Positions 46,390 through 58,629 of a stretch of 64,000 nucleotides of DNA are shown piece after piece. A program made the translations under genes and the position numbers. Source of the DNA: Coenobita brevimanus (Eukaryota; Arthropoda; Malacostraca; Decapoda; Coenobitidae); NCBI GenBank assembly GCA_032717465.1, contig CM064715.1, positions 33,715,628 to 33,779,627 of the forward strand, given 5' to 3'. The notes beneath the pieces are model-generated. The model did not search any database. It had not been told where the DNA came from and saw only the letters and a program-made list of their open reading frames with translations. Within the stretch, counting starts at the first letter, position 1; every line of letters begins with the position of its first letter.

Positions 46390-47809
46390 GAGAGGTGAAG
46401 TCAGTGAATGTACAGCGAGGTTGGATGGTGAGGAATTGGAAAATGTGAGTGCGTTTAAGTACGTGGGCAGTGTGATGAGTAAGGATGGAGGTTTGGAGGG
46501 TGAAGTGCTTGAAAGGGTACGGCAGGGAAGAAATGTTGCTGGTTCCTTGAAAGCAGTGATAAGAAACAGGGAAGTGAGCATGGAAGTGAAAAAGTTACTA
46601 AATGACAGTATTGTGATACCAACTCTAACGTATGGAAGTGAAGCTTGGACGTTGCTGGAAGGACACAAGTCAAAAGTGAGTGCAGTGGAAATGAGTTATT
46701 TAACCCGCGGCGTCCCGTCGACGTTCTTTAACGTCCACACGTTTTGTCACTGCCAATCCCATCGACGTACATAAACGCGAAAAAATTGCAAGGGCCCTAA
46801 TTTGCACAATTTTCAATTTTCGCGAGTGATTTTTGGTACGTATACACATGACACCTTCCTCTACAAGATGCCAGGCAGGGACAATGCCTCACCCAGCATG
46901 ACCTCCTCCCCCCCCTGCATGCCATTGTCTCAGCAATTCACCTGTTATCAGTGACCTGGCCAGTATAGCCATGTCATGCCACAGTACGAAATTCAGGGCC
47001 AGAGTGTTTCCCCAATCAATGACAATGTGGAGGACAAACTTTACATGGCATTAGTGGAAGAAACAGTTAGAAATGATGATCAGGTAATGTGGCAAAAAAA
47101 GGTCAGGTATTAGTGAGTGAAACAACACTTATAATGCCTATATTACTGCTTGAAAACCAATATACTCTCGTACTGCATATGAATTCGTACCAAGTAAATA
47201 AATAAATACCGTTTATGAGTGGTGTGAAATAGTTATCCTCCCATAGAACTCGTTTTCTTTGGTGCCAGCCTGTTAGAAAACCCAGTAAGGTAAGGAGGTA
47301 CTCCTACCTGTATCGAGTAGTTTAAACCTCAGGTGAGCAATTTCTCAATGAATTTTTGATGTTTCTCACCAAAAGCGAAGGTTTGAGCCAAAAAAAAAAA
47401 AAAATCCAAAAATGGTTGGGATTGGGGGGAGTCAGTGGTGGAAAAGTGGTCGGGATGGGGCGGGTTAAGAGGAGCCTGTGGAGTCACATGGAGAGACAGG
47501 CTAACAAATGAGGATATAAAGGAGCATTGTGGTGTGGATGTGGATGTGATAGGAAGCGTTACGATGAATATACTGAGGTGGTTTGGCCATGTGGAGAGGA
47601 TGGAGGGTGAAAGACTGATGAAGAGAGTGTATGTGAGTGAGGTGGAGGGGGGAAGAGGGAGGAGCAGGCCGAGGATGAGATGGAGGGATGGGGTGGAGAG
47701 GTATATGAGAGAGGGAGGTGTGAGTTGGGAGCGGGGCAGTGAAATGCCGGGGGACGGCGACGTGGAGGCGATTTGTTTGTGGCCACCCCGAACGGGATTG
47801 AGGCGTCTG

Positions 47810-47815
<6 letters not shown>
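46390..47815 (+). mobile_element. RTE-A LINE copy 2, 5'-truncated and split
   Basis: The frame enters at RLDGEELENVSAFKYVGSVM, continues IVIPTLTYGSEAWTLLEGHK and stops at VEMSYL at 46703, where a piggyBac-type MITE is inserted. It resumes at 47466 as RGACGVTWRDRLTNEDIKEH, RWFGHVERMEGERLMKRVYV and RSRPRMRWRDGVERYMREGG. Joined at the TTAA, the coding frame is uninterrupted and matches copy 1 (MSYLRGACGV). The 3' end has the family's GGCCACCCC...GGGATTGAGGCGTC block and then a ~42-bp (AT)n tail (47813-47854). Confidence 0.92.
46700..47468. mobile_element. piggyBac-type MITE, copy 2
   Basis: TTAA at 46700-46703 and 47465-47468 frame 769 bp. The sequence is the reverse complement of the MITE at 15486-16263 over its whole length, with shared landmarks such as CTCGTTTTCTTTGGTGCC and GGTGAGCAATTTCTC. 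The termini are TTAACCCGCGGCGTCCCGTC and, from the right, TTAACCCGCCCCATCCCGAC. No transposase. Confidence 0.95.
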
Positions 47816-47856
<41 letters not shown>

Positions 47857-48261
47857 TGTACTCCTCACAAAAACTTATGACTAAATTAACCCATGCACCC
47901 CAGCTACTGTATCTGTACTGTGACGAAAACCAGGGCCTATGGTCTGGGTGCCGTCCTTGTATGTGGCAGATATGGCACCAAATATTGAAACCCGTTTGTA
48001 AAGTCTGGGCACTTGAAGCCTGCCAACTCTCTTTAAGCTGTCACAACAACCACTTTTCAGTCAGTCAGTGACTGATAAGACTGCCATATTGCTGTATTTT
48101 GTCATCACTGTATTTCAAAGCATGGTAATGTAAAATGCATGAATAATTATTTATACTGGTTAGTGATAAATTTCAAAACGCTTTGTACAGTTCTAAATTC
48201 AGCAGACTTAGCAATTGATGATGCTACCATTGCTAACTCTTGCTAAAAATTTGTTAATCGT
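47816..48261. other. No gene recognised; (AT)n at its start
   Basis: The LINE tail (AT)n to 47854 is followed by ~400 bp without motif. Confidence 0.5.
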
Positions 48262-49925
48262 GCTGTATTTTTTTATGTAAGGGAGAAGGAACTAAAGGCC
48301 AGGAGCCCGCAAACTGTTCCTTACAAGAAAAAGAAGAAAAAAAGACAGCCAAATTCAAGATCCGATCATTTCGAGATGCTTGGACAGACTGCGTTTGAAA
48401 GACTGGAGATCAGGGAAAGCAGGAAATACAGAATGAGGGAGACACTTCCAGAGTTGACCTGTTGCATAAATGTAGGACTGGGAGTAACGGTTAACTCTTC
48501 CAGTAGAGAGTTGAACAGAAAAGGGATGAGAGTTTGCTGCTAGGCGGGTGCTATGCGCCCGTCGTAGAGGTGGAGAGATACAAGCATACAGTTCAGAGGA
48601 GCAGTGACCATTGAAGTAGCGGTAGAAAAGAGATAAAGATGCAACACTGCAGCGAAGAGACAGAGGTTGAAGGGAACCAGTAAGAAGAGAAAGATAATGA
48701 GACGAAAAGCCTTTGACTCCACCCTATTCAGAAGAGCTGTATGTGGGGAGCCTCCCCACACATGAGAGTTGTACTCTAATCAGGGGCAAATAAAACCCGT
48801 GTATAAAGTCAACAACTGTGTAGGGATAAAGAAGGTACGGAGTCAGCTTAGCATACATAATCTCTTGGAAGCAGATTTGTCAAGGAATATGATCTTTCCA
48901 AGATAAGTCCCGAGTGACTGAAACCTCAAGCATGTTCAAGGATGATGCAGAATTGAGCTGAATATTATTAAACATTAGTGGGTACACCTGTGGAAGATTT
49001 TTTCGAGTTGTTAGGCGTAAAAACTGAGTTTTTGTTGCATTAAAAATAAGATTATTTTTACCCCAGTCAGAGATGAGCTATGTCAGACATTAGGTGTGCC
49101 ATAGCCTCATCCCTTGTTTGTTTTAGTAACTGCTGAGATGGACGCTGTGGAAACCGAATGGAAAGGTGAAGGGTGGAATCATCAGCGCATGAGCGGATAG
49201 GGTTAGATGTACAGCTTAGGTCCTTGATGAAAGAAAGGAAGAGTTGGTGATAGAACAGAACTCTTACGAACACCGCTATTGATAACTCTAGAAGGAGAAA
49301 AGTGGACGTCTACAATACCAGCTATAGAACGACCAGAAAGAAAGCTACAGATGAAGGCACAGATAGTAGGATAGAAACCATAAGAGGGCAGTTTGGAAAT
49401 TAAAGATTTATGCCAGACTCGATCGAAAGCCTTTGAGATTTCAAGTGTAATTCCGAAGCTTTCGCCAAAGTCCCGAAAGGAAAATGACCTGGAGTCTGAA
49501 AGTGGGTGAAAAGGTCGCCAGTGGATCGTCCCTGGCGGAACCCATACTGACAATCTGAAAGAAGGTTGTGACAGGAAAAGTGATTTAATTTTTTCGTTAA
49601 GGATAGACTCAAAAACTTTTGTCATACAGGATATCAAAGCATTTGGGCGACAGTTAGAAGGCTGGGAATGGTCATCCTTCTTCTGGACAGACTGACTGAG
49701 TGCAAACTTCCATAAAAAGGAAAGGAACAAGTTGACAGAAAAAGGTAAGAGTTTGCCTAGGCAAAGAAGCACAGTTCTTGAGGGCAATAGGAGGGACCCC
49801 ATTAGGCCATATATCTTGTTACTATTGAGGCTAGTGATGGTAGAAAATAGATCAGCTGAAGAAATTTTAATGTCAACCATAAGGAAGTCAGAGGGGGCAA
49901 GTGATGGAGGAACAGCCCCGGAATT
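48262..49925 (-). mobile_element. J LINE copy C, 5'-truncated
   Basis: On the - strand: TSLNSNKIYGLMGSLLLPSR (49830; the GPDG motif degraded), CMTKVFESILNEKIKSLFLS, LEISKAFDRVWHKSLISKLP (motif A, Asp present), SSVLSPTL (motif B traces), RSCADDSTLHLS (motif C as CADD) and ESKAFRLIIFLFLLVPFNLC near the C-terminus. The 3' UTR matches copies A and B. Several frameshifts. It preserves the uninterrupted TTAA (~49612) that became the piggyBac insertion site in copy B. Confidence 0.85.
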
Positions 49926-51454
49926 AGCTCACTGGGGGTTGTCTGCCGGTCTTTATCCGTTCTCCTTGCCCTATTCCTTCCCGTTTTGTAATAAGCATTT
50001 TCATGTAGTATTGTTGTTATTTTCGAAGGGTCCAGCAATTATGTGTTTTTTATCACCGTATCAAAGCCTTGTCAAACCCTAATGAGATCAGGTTAAGCTA
50101 ATAGAAAGGGGCGAAATCTCGCTTAAGGTTTTAGTAGTGAAGATCATATAAGGAAAGGTATATTCTGGACTGAAGTAACAGGCCTCTCATCACTGTCATT
50201 ATGATAATGTCTTCTCTATTAATTGTTGCTTTCAGAAATAATTTTATGTGATGTCTCTGTGAGTGAAAAGGATGAAGAAAACATTAACCCACCCCAGTTG
50301 ATGTCTCTCCAGTGCCGAATAGAATCGTGAGGTGTTGGCTGGAATATTAAGCTATTCGTGTTCACATCTGAAATGCGGAACATGTTCAAGGAAGGAAGGT
50401 TGGTAATGCTATTTCAGCTAACAGGATGACATGTTCCATTCCGTTTGCCAGGAATTAAAACACTTAAATTTTGATGAAAGCCTTTAAGTATCGCGCATTT
50501 CTTTTCTATAAGCTTTCCAGCTATGCACATAAGTCAGCAAAATCTAGTAATTTCTGAGATAACACAGGTTTGGTGCTCAGTCTAGAGCTTTTTCGCTTTG
50601 CACACTAATATGTTTGTGAATTTCGAGAAAAGCCCCTTCCGTAAAAGCTATTACATTTTCATAAGCTTTTTCAGCAATATGCGTAGATTCACTATACAGT
50701 ATATAATTATCTTTAATACAATAGTAGTTTTGATATGCAGTTCGACTTTTGGGGGGGTCTTTTTTCCATTGCATGGTGACGAATTATCGGAAGAGTTATT
50801 TAAACAACACCCATACTTATTCTAAATCTTTCCAACAATGTGTATAGGGCCACTATACTTTTATTAGTTTCTGAGAAAACGAAGTTTTGGTGCTATTGCC
50901 TACCGCCTAAACTACATGTAGTATTGTATTTTTCTCAATCCACAACTTTGTGGGAATGGATAAGACACAGAATTTTCCCAGTGAGGAGAAGGAAGTAAAA
51001 TACTAAAAGCATTATAAAGAATGGTTTAAGGATAGCTATTTTAGGGAGTAGACTGTAACACCAGTCGAACAGGGCGGTACTGCCGAGGTGGATGGCAAGT
51101 TGGTGACAAGGAGAGCTGGAGCTCCCGTTTCACCAGCCCTCAGTACCTAATCCTTACCATCCCCCTTTGCTGAACATTTTCAGTGCTTTCAGTACAGAGA
51201 GTAGGCCAGCATATCCTCTTAATACCTCTACCTTTAACTGTCTACACCACATTACCTGCACATAAGATATCACAACTTCTGTTTCCATTCCCTTTAGCAA
51301 TGGCCGCTGCATTAATATTATCGAACGAGGTGGTATCTCAGATTGCTACAACCGGCAGGGTAGACCTGGCGGCACAGGGTCCTCCCGGTCGCCATCAAGT
51401 GACTGTGCCAGCGGCGACTGTTGCAAATTCCGTTCATGGTCGTCAGCAGAGAAG
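49926..51454. other. No gene recognised
   Basis: No motif in any frame. The last part (51060-51454) may be upstream sequence of the J LINE copy D (5' UTR or first ORF), but no zinc-knuckle ORF1 was seen. Confidence 0.45.
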
Positions 51455-51728
51455 TGAAGGTGCAGCCATATTCTTCACTATTATCTGTGGTCTCTGTACC
51501 AAATTGAATTCAGTTCATTTTTCCTACAATCAGTATCCACTTAAGCCCTATTCCTCACAGAACCCCAGATCTCTCCCTCTACCGAAATATCCCTGTTTTG
51601 TTTTCCCAATTACCATCTCCTCACAAACTTCCATAACAAGGGTGGCACCTGTTGTTCTATCAAAGCTGAATTTACAGTTGACATTGCTTTAAACTTCAAC
51701 TGTTTTTGATTACTCACTGTATAAACTA

Positions 51729-54700
51729 TTTATCTATCTATCTATAGCCCGACGCCCTAATCCTGCAAAGGGTGGCCGCAGACAAAACGCCTCCAAGTCG
51801 CTCTGTCACCCACCATTTGACTACCCTCCCCCCAACTCACTCCCCCCTCCCTCATATACCTCTCAACTCCTTCTCTCCACCTCATCCTCGGTCTATCCCT
51901 CCCTCTCCCTTCCTCCACCTCACCTACATACACCCTCTTAGTCAGTCTTTCATTCTCCATTCTCTCCACATGTCCAAACGACCACCTCAGTGTATTTCTC
52001 ATTATCTTTTCAACCACATCCACATCCACCCCACAACGTTCCTTCACTTCTTCATTCGTCAACCTGTACCTCCATGTCACTCCACATGCTCCTCTCAAGT
52101 AACTCATTTCCACTGCTCTCACTCTTGACTTGTTCCCCTCTAGCAAGGTCCATCCCTTGCTTCCATACGTCAGGGTAGGGATCACAATACTATCACGCAG
52201 TGACATCATAACTTCCATACTCACCTCCCTATTTCTCATCACAGCTTTCAGTGAACCAACAACCATCCTTCCCTGCTGTACCATTTCACGCACTTCATCC
52301 CCCAACGTTCCATCCTTACTCATCACACTACCCAAGTACTTGAATGCACTCACATTCTCCATATCCTCACCATCCAACCTCACTGTACAATCTGTGACTT
52401 CATTCTTCTCAATCACCATAACTTTACTCTTGTTTACATTAACTTTCAGATTCGTCTTCCTACACACTGTTCCAAAATCATTCACCAAACCTTGCAACTC
52501 CCATTTATCTTCACTCAACAATATTGTATCATCAGCAAACAGCAACACCAAAATCTTCCAAATCTCACCCTCATTCATTAAAGCCATCCCCACATCCAGT
52601 GTCCTATCTTGCACCTCCTTTACAACCCCATCCATGTATATATTAAACAGCCATAGAGACATCACACAACCCTATTTCAGTCCCACATTGAGATCAAAGA
52701 ACTCATTCAGCTCACCATCCACTCACACCCTAGCCCTAGCTCTTTCGTACATACTCTTCACAGCACTCAACAATTTCCCCTCCACTCCATAAATTCTTAA
52801 TACCTTCCACATACCTTTCCTATCTATTCTGTCATAAGCTTTCTCCAAGTCCATAAAGGCAGCATACACTTTCTTTCCTTTCTCTAGATACTTCTCCACT
52901 AAACATCTTAGAACAAATACCTGATCTACACACCCTTTTCCCTTCCTAAATCCCCCTTGTTCTCCAACTAGCTCCTGTGTCATATGCCTAACCCTATCAA
53001 TGAGTATTCTACCATATATTTTTCCAGTCACACTAAGAAGGCAAATACCCGTATGGTTATCACATAATTCTCTCTCCCTTTTTCCTTTGTATAAGGGAGC
53101 AATTATACCTGATTTCCAGTCCTCTCGAACCCTTCCCTCTTCCCAAGCCAATCTACACAACTTCCATATCCACTCCACAACAATCTCACCCCCATACCTC
53201 AGCATTTCATCACACACTCCATCAATTCCTGGGGCCTTTCCCATCTTGATCTTCTTTATTGCTTCCACTACTTCCGCCCTACTGATCTCTTCATCCCTCC
53301 TCTCATCTCTTCTTCTCCCAGCCATTCCCCAACCACTTATACTCGCACTGCTCTCACTCTCTACATTCAACAAATCCTCAAAGTTCTCCTTCCATCTCCT
53401 CAATTTCTCTCTCTTCTTCACCAACAATCTATTATTCCTATCTTTCACTCCCCTACTATTTCCCCTTTCACACTGTCTTACTTTCTTTACCTCCTTCCAA
53501 AACAATTTCTTACTCTCCCTCCATTTCACACTCAGATTCCTCCCAAATTCTTCATCCACTTTCTTCTTACTCTCCTTCACCAATCTCTTCACCTCCCTTC
53601 TCCTGCTCACATATACCTCTCTCTTCTCTCTTTCATCTTCTCCCCTACCTCTACTTGCTAGCCATTCAGTATATGCCTTCTTCTTTTGTTCCACAGCTCG
53701 TTTCACCTCATCATTCCACCATGCTGTCCCTTGCACACCCTTGCATCTCCTCCTCACTCCACAAACCACCTCACAAGCTGCGCCTATCTCTTCCGTGAAT
53801 ATCTTACATACGTCTTCCACCCCTTCCATCTGCTCTAACTCATACCTTTCAAATCTTTCTACCACTCTGCCATTTTCTCACTATCTTGCAGCTTCTTCAC
53901 TCTTCTCACAGGAGTTGTTTCCTCCTGTCTTCCCCTTTGTCTCTTCAACCATTTTCTTTGCAGCTTTACCTTGGCCATCACTAAGTGATGGTCCGAGACT
54001 CCATTCCCCCACCCTCTCCACACTTACATCCAACACTTGTCTTCTCATTCGCTCATCCACACACACGTAGTCTATCATTGCCTTTCGTTCAACAAGTTCA
54101 CCATCCATCCTCCTCATTACTCCCCATGTATACCTGTGGATCATCGTATGCCGAAAGTAGGTGTTGGCTATTGCCAACCCCTTACAAGCAGATATCCACC
54201 AAAGCACTACCATTCCCATCTACTTCAGCTGGCACATCCCACTGACCAACCACTCCATCCACTCGTACATTTCCAACTTTGCCATTCATGTCTCCAATCT
54301 AAAGTACTCTCTCACTCCTCTTAAATTTGTCCATACATGCGTCTACACTCTCCCAAAACTCATCTTTCACTCTTGCCACTCGGTCCTCTGTCGGAGCATA
54401 CGCACATACAATCGCTCACGCTTGTATACCTACTTTCAGCCTCACCCATACAATCCTTGCACCCACTGTTCCATACTCTCTTATATTCTCCTTCCACTTC
54501 TTGCATATCATCAGACATACTCCTTCTCTTGCTCTCTTGTTCTCATTAACTCCTGCACATATACCTAAACCATATTCCCACTCTCTCACCCTTTCACCTT
54601 TCCGTTAAGTTTCAGTCAATCCATATATATCCATTCTTGCATCCTCAAGCACCTGAAGAATCTCTCTCTCCTTCACTTCATCATTTACTCCTTTCACATT

Positions 54701-54855
54701 CCATGTCCCCACCCTCGGAATGTCCTTTGTCCATTCCTTAGTCATCAACGTATGGTCCGTCCTGGTCCGAGACGCTTTATTTGCTAGTTAGTTCTTTTTA
54801 CGGGGTGTGGCACTAACCCACCACCAACCTTTTAGTCGCCTCGTATGACAAGCAG
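51729..54855 (-). mobile_element. RTE-A LINE, full length, with 10-bp TSD
   Basis: A 3,127-bp insertion flanked by GTATAAACTA at 51719-51728 and 54856-54865. The 5' end is CTGCTTGTCATACGAGGCGA (- strand, from 54855), followed by a ~110-bp leader with GGTTGGTGGTGGGTTAGTGC; the 3' end is the GGCCACCCTTTGC...GGATTAGGGCGTCGGGC block with an (ATAG)n tail. It lands in the endonuclease region of J LINE copy D. This is the reference copy for RTE-A in the window: both 5'-truncated copies and the 340-bp satellite relate to it. Confidence 0.95.
51757..54745 (-). pseudogene. RTE-A endonuclease-reverse transcriptase ORF, decayed
   Basis: The likely start is at 54745 (MTKEWTKDIPRVGTWNVKG). The endonuclease follows: GLTET near 54610, YAPTEDRV (~54390), IGDMNGKVGNVRVDGVVGQW (~54290, the GDxN site), YTWGVMRRMDGE (~54140) and IDYVCVDERMRRQV (~54060). 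RT: KAPGIDGVCDEMLRYGGEIV (~53240), GFRKGKGCVDQVFVLR (~52950), AFMDLEKAYDRIDRKG (motif A, ~52850), LLFADDTILLSED (motif C, ~52540). C-terminal: RWSFGHVERMENERL and RMRWREGVERYMREGG. Lesions: at least one frameshift in the endonuclease, adjacent TAG and TGA near 53875, a TGA near 52730 and a TAG near 52675; the RT core otherwise stays in one frame from 53865 to 51757. The protein nicks target DNA and reverse-transcribes its own RNA at the nick. Confidence 0.9.
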
Positions 54856-55989
54856 GTATAAACTACATTATCTAAATATTACCAAATATATCTGTGTAGT
54901 CTATTGCTCTCCCAGGGCTTCTTCAGAACCCAGTGTATTTGACTCCATATCCATACAGATGAGTAACCTTAACCTTACCCTTACCATCGAAATTACAATT
55001 TTGGGTGATTTTAACGTACATAATGTAGAATGGTTATTGCATTCTGCCAGGACTGACAATACTGGTCGAGAATGCAAGCTGCTTGAAGAATCGTTTAATC
55101 TCATGCAGTTGGTAAAGGAACCAACCAGAATACCAAATAATCCTGAACATCTCTTGGATCTATTCCTTGCAAATAATCCAGATCAATACAGGATAGAAGT
55201 ACTGTCACCACTTGGATCCTCCGACCACAATCTTATCAAAGCCTAATTAGTTGGCCCCCTCACACCTCCCTGTTCTGAACCTGTCAGGGTGACCAGATGG
55301 CACTTTGATAGGGTAAACTGGGATGGATTTGGAAATTACCTTGCTGATATGCCATGGCAGTCTTTCTTCCCCAGTGATGTCAATTCTACCCAGTTCCACA
55401 TTAATGACTTAATACTAACTGTTATGGATTTATTCATACCATGTCAACAGTTCACAAAAAGGTCAAACTCTCCAAAAATGGTTTGATAGCAACTGTGCCA
55501 GAGCAATGGCTCAAAAGTCATTAGCTTATACTCTTACTTAAGATCAGGAACATCTGAATTAGTGTCAATTTATCATTGCTAGAAACTGTGCAAAAACTGT
55601 AATAAATCTCGCCAAATTAAACTTTCTTCATAACCAAGCATCAAAACTAATTAACAGTCCTAATGACAATAGAATATTCTTGTCAACTCTCAGTTCTTTC
55701 AATAATAACTTAAACAAGTCATCACTCATTCCCCCACTAAAGTCTTCAGATGGTAGATGAAATATCCGCCACCACTGGACCGACCACCCCAGGAGGACAC
55801 CACGGTGGGCCGGATCATCGAGAGGCCGACCCGGAGCAAGAAGGGCGCCGGGGCTTCCCTGTCCTGAGTCCCTCTTCCCCCCAACCAGTCCAACGGAAGC
55901 CACACAGGAAAAAGACATGACCCTGCGGGCGGGGCAGCCTTCACCAGGTTCGGGGTGGGACTGAGCCAGATTCAGTACCAGACAACACT

Positions 55990-56595
55990 GTCGTAACGGG
56001 CACTGTAAGTGCCGGGGAAGGAGTGGCCATTGTACGCCCCTCAGTTGTTTCCCCCCTGTAGCACCGCCACAATGGCCACTGTACGTGTAGGGGAAGGAGC
56101 AGGCACTGTACGCCCTTCAGCTACAGCCACATCTGGAGACGGCCTCGGAATGTTAGCTATTGAGCGCGCTCCGACTGGCAAAGGAAGGAGGAGTGGAACC
56201 GCAATAACGGCCACTGTACGCGTCGGGGAGGGAGCGGCCACTGTATGCCCCTCATCCACTACCTCCTCCTCCTACGGGAGTAACACCGCGGTAATGGCCA
56301 CTGTATGTGCCGGGGAAGGAGCGGCCACTGTACGCCCTTCAGTTACTTCCTGCTGGGCAGGCAGAACTGCGGTAACGGCCACTGTACATGCCGGGGAGGG
56401 AATGGCCACTGTACGCCCCTCATCTGCCTCTTCCTCCTTCGGGAGCAGCACTGCCACAACGGCCACTGTACGTGTGGGGGAAGGAGCGGCCACTGTACGT
56501 CCTTCAGCTGTGGACCTTAGGAATTGCAGAACCACCACAATGGTCACTGTACGTGTGAGGGAAGAAGCTGCCACTGTATGCCCTTCATCTGCGAT
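55990..56595. repeat. GC-rich minisatellite, ~81-88-bp unit x7
   Basis: A block of the form GGCCACTGTACGTG, GGGGA(A/G)GGAG, CGGCCACTGTACGCCC recurs at about 55994, 56070, 56203, 56291, 56372, 56457 and 56538, each separated by variable sequence. Within each unit the GGCCACTGTACG half occurs twice. The + frame 56009-56764 is open across it and reads as ATVRVGEGAATVRPS-like repeats; the - frame 56272-56895 is also open. Openness on both strands suits GC-rich low-stop sequence and does not prove coding. A second two-unit repeat (~72 bp) lies at ~56965-57105 (GCCTCCCTGCACCCC). Confidence 0.8.
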
Positions 56596-57346
56596 TCCTG
56601 GGGTCCTCCTGGAGAAGGAGGTCCCTTGTGCGGCCGGCCTTCCACCTCTCGGCTGCGTGGGACGCCCTTTGCTTTCTCCCTCCAGGCGTGGTTCCCGGGA
56701 GGTGCTGCCGGATTGGTGGCATGGTCCTGTCTCTGTCCTGCTGCCTACCCCTGGACGGTCCTGACCCCTGACGGACACCCGACGGAGAAGGTGCCACAGT
56801 CTACTCCTGACGGCGCCCCACCCTACAGGCGGCTGCAGTACCCGGACTCCCAGGCCCGACCAGCAGGTTCCAGAGCCGGGCCGCTTGGGCTCCACTTCCC
56901 CATGGCCCTCCGCCCAGAGTAATAGGTGACAGGCTCGCCTCCTGCAGCTGTTCAGCCCCAGCCCCGAGGGCCGCCCTTCAGGTCAAGACCCCCAGACCGG
57001 AGGGCCTCCCTGCACCCCACCGACGAGGCTCCAGCACGAGGGCCTCCTATCAGATCGAGGCCCCTAGACGGGAGAGCCTCCCTGCACCCCCCTGACGAAG
57101 AAGGTCAGGGCAGTGACGCCCCTGCGGGTGGTGCACTGCCTCCTACAGGAGGGCTCCCCAGTAGGGCCCCCTCCCTCGCCTGGGTGCCCCCTCTGTTACG
57201 CCCAGGAAACAAGGGCCAGTAGTGATTTCAACGCATCTCTTGTGTCTTAAACTACAACGACAGGAGTGAACAGTGACAGTGAAAGAGTGAGGCCAGAACA
57301 ATATAAGTGACACACAATGAAATGAATATCCAGGCAGAACAGAAAA

Positions 57347-58044
57347 GACTACTATCCATTTCATGGACCGTGTATCATGGTTTTTCTCAAATATCTTTCA
57401 AACTAATCAATTGATCGGTATGATACTTTGACACAGTGTACATGACACCTCCCGCTAATTTTTGGTAATATACGGCATTGCCAAGTGGTGTTACTTAAGG
57501 CGTTTACTCTTGACGTTTAAAGGCAAAGTCGCGTGAGTCGCCAGACTAATCAACACAATCGAACGTCCGCTACCCCCCATCCCCGTCCTCTCCCTCCCTA
57601 CCTCCCTCCCTCTCCCCCTCTCCCTTCCCCCTCCTCATTTCCCCCCTCCCCCTCCTCACTTCCCCCCTCAACCTTCATTCCTGCTGGCCTTCCTGTGCCC
57701 CCCCCCCCTCTGTCCACTCTATCATGTTATACTGATTAGTATCGGGTATCATAAATACAGTATGTTGTTGTTTGTAGAGTCTGTGTTCATTTAATCATTG
57801 TTATTGTATGTCCTGAAGTTATATAAACGGGAGTTGACTAAAGAGCGTATGACCGTCACCTTATTCACCCAATATAATGTGCCTACTATCACGATCTCTT
57901 AATTCCTTTACCCCCCATATCGACGTGTTTACTACGAGCAGGTAAGATAAGGTATCCAAAACTAAATCACACAGTTTAACTTACAAACCAGTACGGTACG
58001 GCATATAATCAACACAACATAATAGGGCCGTAATGGATTTATGA

Positions 58045-58093
<49 letters not shown>

Positions 58094-58629
58094 TAAATAT
58101 CATAATAGGTAGAAAAGTGATGCAAACAACTGAGCATATTACAGAAAGTTTATTCACAGTCTTCGTCACTATCAAGGAACAAATCACCCTCGGAATCACT
58201 CTCAGACCACGCTATATCCTTTTCATTAAGAACTTTCCGGTTATCTGCTACTACTGAATAATATAATGGTAAACGGTATTTTATTGCATATTGCATGTTA
58301 CATACAGGTATTGGGGGGGAATGCTGAGAGAAAGAGAGAGAGTGAAACAGTCAGACAGAGGGAGGGAGGGAGAGAGGGAGGGAGAGGAAGGAGATGGGGG
58401 GTAGCGGACGTTCGTTTGTGTAGATTAGCCCTGCAGGGCTCACGCGACTTTGCCTTTAAACGTCAAGAGTAAACGCCTTAAGTAACACCACTTGGCAATG
58501 CCGTATATTACCAAAAATTAGCGGGAGGTGTCATGTACACTGTGTCAAAGTATCATACCGATCAATTGATTAGTTTGAAAGATATTTGAGAAAAACCATG
58601 ATACACGGTCCATGAAATGGATAGTAGTG
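57347..58629. mobile_element. Long-TIR element (1.28 kb, ~265-bp arms)
   Basis: The left arm from ACTACTATCCATTTCATGG (57348) is repeated as its near-perfect complement up to 58628; the match runs ~195 bp almost unbroken, then ~70 bp less exact through TCACGCGACTTTGCC and the GTAGCGGACGTTCG blocks into a pyrimidine-rich tract. The interior has (CT)n at ~58048-58090 and, on the - strand at ~58140-58230, a short frame ending LNEKDIAWSESDSEGDLFLD and more acidic residues before a stop. Right terminus reads CACTACTA when complemented, as in CACTA elements; the left has G for the first C. Superfamily uncertain. Confidence 0.8.

Noticed and set aside
52130..52792. + strand open frame (220 codons)
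   Set aside because: Antisense shadow of the RTE-A reverse transcriptase C-terminal region.
53000..54070. Long + strand open frame (356 codons)
   Set aside because: It is antisense to the RTE-A endonuclease-RT frame, which has clear catalytic motifs; composition is Ser/Leu/Pro-rich as expected of a shadow.
56272..56895. - strand 207-codon frame as a Pro/Ala-rich protein gene
   Set aside because: Open on both strands over a GC-rich minisatellite; no domain, start context or conservation evidence.
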